64,000 nt of DNA, from positions 41,024,908 through 41,088,907 of the forward strand of contig NC_079516.1 of assembly GCF_000801105.2 (NCBI RefSeq). Direction: 5' to 3'. Of the stretch, positions 57,760 to 64,000 are shown piece after piece. Position 1 is the stretch's first letter, and each line of letters opens with the position of its first letter. The notes beneath the pieces were generated by a model, which worked only from the letters and a program-made list of their open reading frames with translations, ran no database searches and was not told the origin of the DNA. The DNA comes from Raphanus sativus. Taxonomy: Eukaryota > Streptophyta > Magnoliopsida > Brassicales > Brassicaceae. Position numbers and translations under genes: made by a program.

Positions 57760-60726
57760 ATGTGTGGAATTCTTGCCGTTTTAGGATGCTCCGATGATTC
57801 TCAGGCCAAGAGAGTTCGTGTTCTTGAGCTTTCTCGCAGGCAATAAAACTTTCCTCTGCTTTTTTTCTTTATTTCGATTCTTTAAAATAGGAAAAAAAAA
57901 TGGGTTGTCACGTTAAAACAACTCAAAATCGGCAAATCACATTATGATTTGTTTGGTGTTAGAACATCGAAATACACAAACCATGAAAGTTATGTTTTTT
58001 TTCCTTTTTGCAAACTATAAAGTTATGTTTGTTTCAGTTATTATGATGAAAGATTTACGTGATCTAATACCATTTATTAATATGTTCATTTTCGTAACCT
58101 TTTCGTTGAACGCGACAGAAATGATGCTTGAGCAAATCAAACGTCTGTCCCTTTTGAATATTCTATGAGAGATCTCTCAGAAAAAAAATAAGAAAACGAA
58201 ACTTTCTTTGTTTATTTGTTTGTTGAATAATTCTGACAAATAAAACCATTTTTAAAAAATATTTAGTCTTTTAACTAATTTTTCTTTGAAATATTTTGGT
58301 TATAGATTGAGGCACAGAGGACCTGACTGGAGTGGAATATATCAGAACAGTGGCAATTACTTGGCCCATCAACGTCTTGCTATCATCGATCCTGCTTCCG
58401 GTGATCAACCTCTCTTTAACGAGGACAAGTCCATTGTTGTCACGGTACGCTTCAAGAACTACGTACATGTTAAATCCATGGAGTCATTATGATTCTTTTG
58501 ATATTTTTTTTGGAAGCTGACTATTTTCTGTTCTTCGTTTTGTTGGAAGGTGAATGGAGAGATTTATAACCATGAGGAGCTGAGAAAGGGTTTGAAGAAT
58601 CACAAGTTCCACACCGGTAGTGACTGTGACGTCATTGCTCACCTGGTATGTGTGATTTCATTTTGATTGGCTTTTGCTAAGTAACTTGTTATCTCTTGAT
58701 CTGATCTGATCGTATTTTGGAGACATAGTACGAGGAGCATGGTGAGAATTTTGTGGATATGTTGGATGGAATCTTCTCCTTTGTGTTGCTGGACACAAGA
58801 GATAACTCATTCATGGTGGCTCGTGACGCGGTTGGTGTCACTTCGCTCTACATTGGTTGGGGATTAGACGGATCTCTCTGGGTCTCTTCGGAGATGAAAG
58901 GCTTACACGAAGATTGTGAGCATTTCGAAGCGTTCCCACCAGGTCATTTGTATTCAAGCAAATCAGGAGGAGGGTTTAAGCAATGGTACAATCCTCCTTG
59001 GTTCAATGAATCTGTTCCTTCCACGCCTTATGAGCCTCTCGCAATTAGACGCGCCTTTGAAGACGTAAGAAAATTTAACCTTTGCATCCAATTAAAAGAT
59101 CTCTCGCAACTAACATGTTTTTTCTTTCTTTAGGCTGTGATTAAGCGGTTGATGACTGATGTTCCATTTGGAGTTTTGCTCTCTGGGGGTCTTGATTCTT
59201 CTCTTGTTGCATCCATCACTGCACGTCACTTGGCCGGTACTAAGGCCGCTAAGCGATGGGGTCCTCAGCTCCATTCCTTTTGCGTCGGTCTTGAGGTGAG
59301 ATATAGATCAGAGTTCCTCTGTTTATAAAAACAGAGTTTCATGAGATTGCAATGTTTTTTTAATATTATTATTTAAATTAATCTCCTTTTATTTTACTTT
59401 AGGGCTCGCCAGACTTGAAGGCGGGGAAAGAAGTGGCGGAGTATTTGGGGACGGTGCACCATGAGTTCCATTTCACGGTGCAGGACGGGATTGATGCGAT
59501 CGAGGACGTGATCTACCATGTCGAGACATATGATGTGACGACTATTAGAGCTAGCACACCCATGTTCTTAATGTCCAGGAAAATCAAGTCTCTAGGTGTT
59601 AAGATGGTTCTCTCCGGTGAAGGTTCTGATGAGATCTTTGGAGGGTATCTTTACTTCCACAAGGCACCTAACAAGCAAGAGTTTCACCAAGAAACATGTC
59701 GCAAGGTATCATCTGTAATCACAAATAAACACTACCAAAGAGGAATGATTTTTATAACTCTTTGTATGCGATGCCTTGCAGATCAAGGCTCTTCACAAGT
59801 ACGATTGTTTAAGAGCCAACAAAGCTACCTCTGCTTTTGGTCTAGAGGCGCGTGTCCCTTTTCTAGACAAAGAGTTTATCAACACCGCTATGTCTCTCGA
59901 CCCTGAATCCAAGATGGTAACTACGAAAACTCAAATACCTTCCTTCTTTCACAAGCTAACGTTTTTTTTTTTTTTCACAAGCTAACGTACACTCGCTTAA
60001 ACAAACTTTTCTATATGGGATTTTATTAGATCAAACCAGAGGAAGGGAGGATCGAGAAGTGGGTTCTAAGGAGAGCCTTTGACGATGAAGAACGTCCTTA
60101 TTTACCAAAACACATTCTCTACAGACAGAAAGAGCAGTTTAGTGATGGTGTTGGCTACAGCTGGATCGATGGCCTCAAAGCCCATGCTGCTGAAAATGTA
60201 TTACACAAAAGATCTAATGTCTCATTCTCTCTAGCTAAATTTCTATCTAGATCTTAATTATTTATGGTCTGTTTTTAGGTCAATGACAAGATGATGTCCA
60301 ACGCCGCATATATCTTCCCTCACAACACCCCACTAACCAAAGAAGCTTACTATTACAGAATGATCTTTGAGAGGTTCTTCCCTCAGGTAAGACTCTTATA
60401 CTATAATATTCAAATAATGTAATGGAAAGTCTTTTTTTCTTCTTTTGTTTTAGCAAATTTACAAACTTTTGAGCTGATATTTTATTTTTGCGCAGAACTC
60501 GGCAAGGCTAACTGTTCCTGGAGGTGCGACCGTGGCCTGCTCGACGGCAAAAGCCGTGGAGTGGGATGCAAGCTGGTCCAACAATATGGATCCATCGGGA
60601 AGAGCTGCGATTGGAGTCCACCTCTCGGCCTACGACGGTAGCAAAGTGGCATTGCCCTTGCCGCCACATAAGGCAATTGACGACATGCCAATGATGATGG
60701 GACAAGAAGTTGTTATTCAGACATGA
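57760..60726 (+). CDS. ASN1: Glutamine-dependent asparagine synthetase
   Basis: Ten exons: 57760-57839, 58306-58444, 58550-58645, 58729-59064, 59134-59295, 59403-59705, 59782-59916, 60030-60197, 60279-60386, 60496-60726; 585 residues, frame closed throughout. It makes asparagine and glutamate from aspartate, glutamine and ATP in the cytosol, for nitrogen storage and transport. Cys2 (MCGILAVLG) is the glutaminase nucleophile; [19 protein letters not shown] and NGEIYNHEE complete the N-terminal domain. SGGLDSS (234-240) is the PP-loop of the synthetase domain, followed by SGEGSDE and [10 protein letters not shown]. Length and N terminus match Arabidopsis ASN1/DIN6 (At3g47340). Intron 1 uses a GC donor (CGCAG then GCAATA at 57840); the other nine introns are GT-AG. 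Confidence 0.96.
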
Positions 60727-60905
60727 GTTTGAAGGATATATGGGGGAATTGGAGTATTTTAAAGTTGTCCTAATGGGTTTAAGTGTTTTTGTATGATTTC
60801 AAAATAAAATTGGTTTCCTGTTCCTAAGGAAGATATGGATGTACAAATTAATTTTCTTGTACTTTTAGCAAAGATTCGAATGTACTGTTTCTTCAAAATC
60901 GATGT
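60727..60905 (+). other. ASN1 3' UTR region
   Basis: Follows the stop codon. An AAAATAAAAT-type polyadenylation signal lies near 60803. The next element, a Helitron, starts at 60913. Confidence 0.6.
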
Positions 60906-60912
60906 ACACCAA

Positions 60913-62282
60913 TCTATCTTATTAAAACAGAAACATTATAACTTCTTCTAGATAGATTTTTAAATTGGACATCACATTATTATTCTTAGTCTAACCTTTC
61001 ATTTAAATATTTCCCTAAAGAATTCAATATTAATCATCTATCATTTAATTCCACTATAAGATCTATATCTTACATTATATACATATATTTAACAAAATAT
61101 ATATTCTTTCGTTTAAGTATACTAACATTATCATATTTATATTATATCATTAGTACAAATATAACAATCCTTCTCTTTTATTATTAGTCAAATGAATACA
61201 ATAAATGTCTCCAATATAAATATTACACGAGTCTGAATTCTTAAAAATAAAAATATAAATAGATAGAAATAAAAATAAATATTACACATGTTATTAAAAA
61301 TACAAATATTATAAGAGTAGGTTGACAAAAAAATATTAATATTACACGAATCCTTAGCCTGTCATTATATAATTTTGACTATCTTGATCCAGTTATCTCC
61401 TAAACCAATCGATTCAATTAACCAAAAAACTTAAGAATATGTTTCCTCCCATCATCAAACTATAATTATCTTAAACACAAAACCTCTTTGAATTAAAAAA
61501 AAAACAATTATTTGGCATCAAATACTGATGAATCTTTAAATTTTAAATAGCTTGATACAAAACTTTTGAAACTCAATACTAAAGATATCAGAATATATTT
61601 TATTTGATGCTAAAATAATCAAGGTTTGCTTTGAATATACACTAAATAGAATATACTAATCGTATACTATTATTTCAATAACAGAACATCAATTTATACT
61701 TTAAAAAATCGGTTGCAGAAAAACCTCTTCACCAAGTTGAGTCTACTAGGCCTAAAATCTCGGTTACAATCAAATATTCACAATCAAATTGACAGATTTA
61801 ATAAATCATGAATATGGAAAATCCCATTTTCCAAGTTTATTCTACTATACCTAAAATTTTGGTGTCATGATATTTTGTATTTATTATATGTAATTTAATA
61901 GATTAGAAAAAATTCATTTCCTCCCACTAAAATGTGTATATAAGTATTTGCATTCACATTCATCATTCATTGGACAATCATAAAACATTTAAAAAAAAAC
62001 TCTTAAAAAGCACAATGTCAAAATCAAATCGTATTGGTTAATATTATATTAGTATTTTTTTCACCGCACAGTTATATCTCTTATACACCAACGAAAAAAA
62101 CTATTAATACAAGAAACAGTTATAACATTGTTCTTAAACAACATGTTTTGGACAAACTCGAAATTATATAAAACCACATTATGTAAAAAGGACAAACTCC
62201 AAATTGTATTAACTATTATAGAATCTATTTTATGTGTTAAAACAAAAATAAAACCTGCGCGATCGCGCGGGTCATGATCTAG
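60913..62282 (+). mobile_element. Non-autonomous Helitron (1.37 kb)
   Basis: The 5' end is TCTATCTTATTAAAACAGAA after an A. The 3' end is hairpin CCTGCGCGATCGCGCGGG, then TCATGAT and CTAG followed by T. It belongs to the same family as 43897-44843 (nearly identical 5' ends and CATGATCTAG 3' ends). No coding region. It lies ~190 bp downstream of the ASN1 stop. Confidence 0.87.
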
Positions 62283-62499
62283 TCTTATTTAAATGATATG
62301 TATTGTAATATGATATGAAAAAATGTGATTGTGCTTGTTTTCACAAAAAAATTATTCATGAAATGTGAAATCTCCTTATCGTTTTAAAGTTTCTAGGAAA
62401 TAGGTCTTGTATTGTCAGCTGCATCATTTCTTGAAACATCATTCAATTCCTGTTGAATGACCCCTTTTGTAACCCTGAGCATAAATGTGGACCTGACGT

Positions 62500-62570
62500 G
62501 CTACACTGATGTGTACTGTAGGATCTGCACTGGTACACTGATGTGTACTGTAGGAGCTGCACATTCATAG
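62500..62570. repeat. Two-copy direct repeat
   Basis: ACACTGATGTGTACTGTAGG followed by A(T/G)CTGCAC occurs twice in succession. Confidence 0.85.
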
Positions 62571-62965
62571 GTTCTTTTTCTTAATAATTTTGGTCACAGG
62601 GAAACTGCACTGCAGTTACTACAGTAACCATGACGAATATGCTAGAAGCGGATTTTCCTGAATTAAACGTGATAGACACTCAATAATCTCTGGCTAGAAG
62701 ATTCTGAAACCCAAGCTGAATAGAATAAACACAAAAATGTTTTTTTTTTTCAAAAGCTAATGTACCAAAACGTGTTGTTTTGTGTTAACACAAAACCATG
62801 CCTTATTGTCCCCAAATTGTTGGATTGATACATATCTTTACATGGTCTTCACAAGATTTTGCATATTTGCTACTCAGATGACTGTAATTCAACTCGCTCA
62901 AAGCAGATACTATTACATATTTATTCAACATATAGATTACACTACACAAGTAAAATCAACGACTT

Positions 62966-63295
62966 TTAAGGTGTTGTGTAAGCCTTTGCATTGGTTGGAA
63001 CGCTGGGATCGTGTCTGGTGTTTGCAGATGGATCACCATAATCCTCGGTGCTCTCCATCAATAATCTTTTTGCTACCCTTGTCTTCCCAATTCCTAACAA
63101 ATAAAAAACAATTTAACTTTGGTTAAACCAAAAACAGAATCAGAACATTATAATTTAACGGATCAAAACTTAAAGAAGAAGACAAATTAATTAAAAAGAT
63201 ATGGAACCTGAAACAGAAAGAGTGTTGCGGCCAGAGGATGTAACAAGTGGAAGGGTTAGTATGAGAAACAGAAGAAGACGAACTCCAAAACTCAT
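62966..63295 (-). CDS. PSY2: PSY-type tyrosine-sulfated signalling peptide precursor
   Basis: Two exons: 63295-63208 and 63093-62966, GT-AG intron of 114 bp, 71 residues. A signal peptide (MSFGVRLLLFLILTLPLVTS) is followed by a short variable basic linker and the conserved peptide DYGDPSANTRHDPSVP (residues 47-62), with the Asp-Tyr needed for tyrosine sulfation (Tyr48), then nine more residues. Arabidopsis PSY1 has DYGDPSANPKHDPGVPPS, so the family call is secure. PSY peptides are secreted, sulfated and hydroxylated, and act through leucine-rich repeat receptor kinases on cell expansion and stress trade-offs. The syntenic Arabidopsis gene is At3g47295 (PSY2 in the naming I recall). It is too short for routine ORF filters. 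Confidence 0.9.
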
Positions 63296-63299
63296 CTCG

Positions 63300-64000
63300 G
63301 TTTGGTTTGGGTAGACATATGCGTCATATATACTTATAGATGTGATATGATGATACTAAAATTGAATATGCGGTGTGTATCCAATTGCAACCTGTTTTTC
63401 ACGTGAACTAGAGACTAAACATTAAATCCTGCCTTTTTGTGTAGGTGTGTGTGTTAAAGAAGAGTGTTAGTTTGGGAGATGGGATATTAATGTCCAGAGA
63501 AGACGACCAAGGAGATAATGACACCTGGTTAGACCTTTCATATCGGCTTCGCCTGGTTACGCAGTTGCGCCTTACATTTTGTGTTGTGTTACATAGCAAA
63601 TAGATCAGAGGAACAAATGTTGTTCATAAATAAACAAGGGAATATTACCAAAACATAACAAAAATTCAGCATGGTTGTCCTTATAGTATAAAACCATTAT
63701 TTAGTTGTCCATTTAGTATAATTTTTTTCATAATTCTAAAAATAACTCTTGATTAATCTAATTAAACTAATATTTTTTAAATTAACTAAAAACGTTTTAA
63801 AAAGGGAAAACAAAAATAAAACTTTTTAAAAACCTTTTAAGAAAAATAAAATGCATAAAATTTATAAAATAAGAATAATTTACAAAATAATTTTAATAAA
63901 AACACCAAATAAAGTTTATAGAAAACGTTTACAAATTTTTATTTTTATAAAAAATTTAAAACTTTTTTGATAAAACTTTAATAAAATAAAATTTGTAAAT
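63300..64000. other. Promoter side of the PSY gene and AT-rich flank
   Basis: 63300-63600 should contain the PSY promoter; a TATATA stretch at 63328-63334 lies about 35 bp upstream of the start codon on the minus strand. A 63-codon frame at 63408-63599 has no recognised similarity. 63640-64000 is low-complexity A/T sequence. Confidence 0.4.

Overview
The window is nuclear DNA from a Brassicaceae plant, most probably Brassica or a close relative such as Raphanus. Genes have short exons with GT-AG introns, the intergenic DNA is very AT-rich, and Helitrons, CTCCCTCYGTTT-type MITEs, MULEs and poly(A) retroposons are abundant. The protein-coding genes, read from the right end leftwards, follow an Arabidopsis chromosome 3 block as I remember it (around At3g47295 to At3g47410): a PSY sulfated-peptide precursor, asparagine synthetase ASN1, a snoRNA cluster, an HSD-type short-chain dehydrogenase, a pectin methylesterase inhibitor, the riboflavin enzyme PHS1/PYRR, a pectin methylesterase, and a small acidic membrane-anchored protein. 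ORF calling does not show the snoRNA cluster or the PSY gene. Both were found by reading the reverse strand.

Layout. 1-2.8 kb: 5' part of a minus-strand MULE transposase gene, a striking array of short palindromes inside a larger palindrome, and a LINE remnant. 3.15-4.0 kb: an 849-bp inverted-repeat element with a 9-bp target duplication and telomere-like filler. 4.2-4.9 kb: small acidic tail-anchored-type protein (+). 5.4-7.6 kb: type-I pectin methylesterase (-, 3 exons). 8.8-9.9 kb: Helitron. 10.3-12.8 kb: PHS1/PYRR (-, 9 exons, intact). 14.9-15.5 kb: PMEI (-, single exon). 15.7-26.2 kb: three poly(A) retroposons with 15-22 bp target duplications and a 2.7-kb Helitron. 23.8-29.5 kb: SDR gene (-, 6 exons) whose introns hold one retroposon and a 1.1-kb inverted-repeat element. 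30-36 kb: AT-rich DNA with a LINE tail and a Ty3/gypsy integrase relic. 36.3-37.5 kb: polycistronic box C/D snoRNA gene (-) with a telo-box/TATA/site II promoter. 40.2-41.5 kb: large nested palindrome. 42-57 kb: TE-rich DNA with an RPA1-like relic, several Helitron ends, MITEs (one nested in another) and a fourth retroposon. 57.8-60.7 kb: ASN1 (+, 10 exons). 60.9-62.3 kb: Helitron. 63.0-63.3 kb: PSY peptide precursor (-, 2 exons).

Functional themes. PME and PMEI are antagonistic cell-wall proteins flanking a riboflavin-pathway enzyme. ASN1 is the dark/sugar-starvation-responsive asparagine synthetase and has two G-boxes upstream. The snoRNA cluster serves rRNA 2'-O-methylation: three snoRNAs carry 12-13 nt perfect antisense to 18S or 25S rRNA. 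The best candidates for under-described biology are the snoRNA operon and the retroposon family with long target duplications, which is Sadhu-like by inference. Splice sites were assigned by eye; the reading frame closes across all exons of every multi-exon gene listed as intact.
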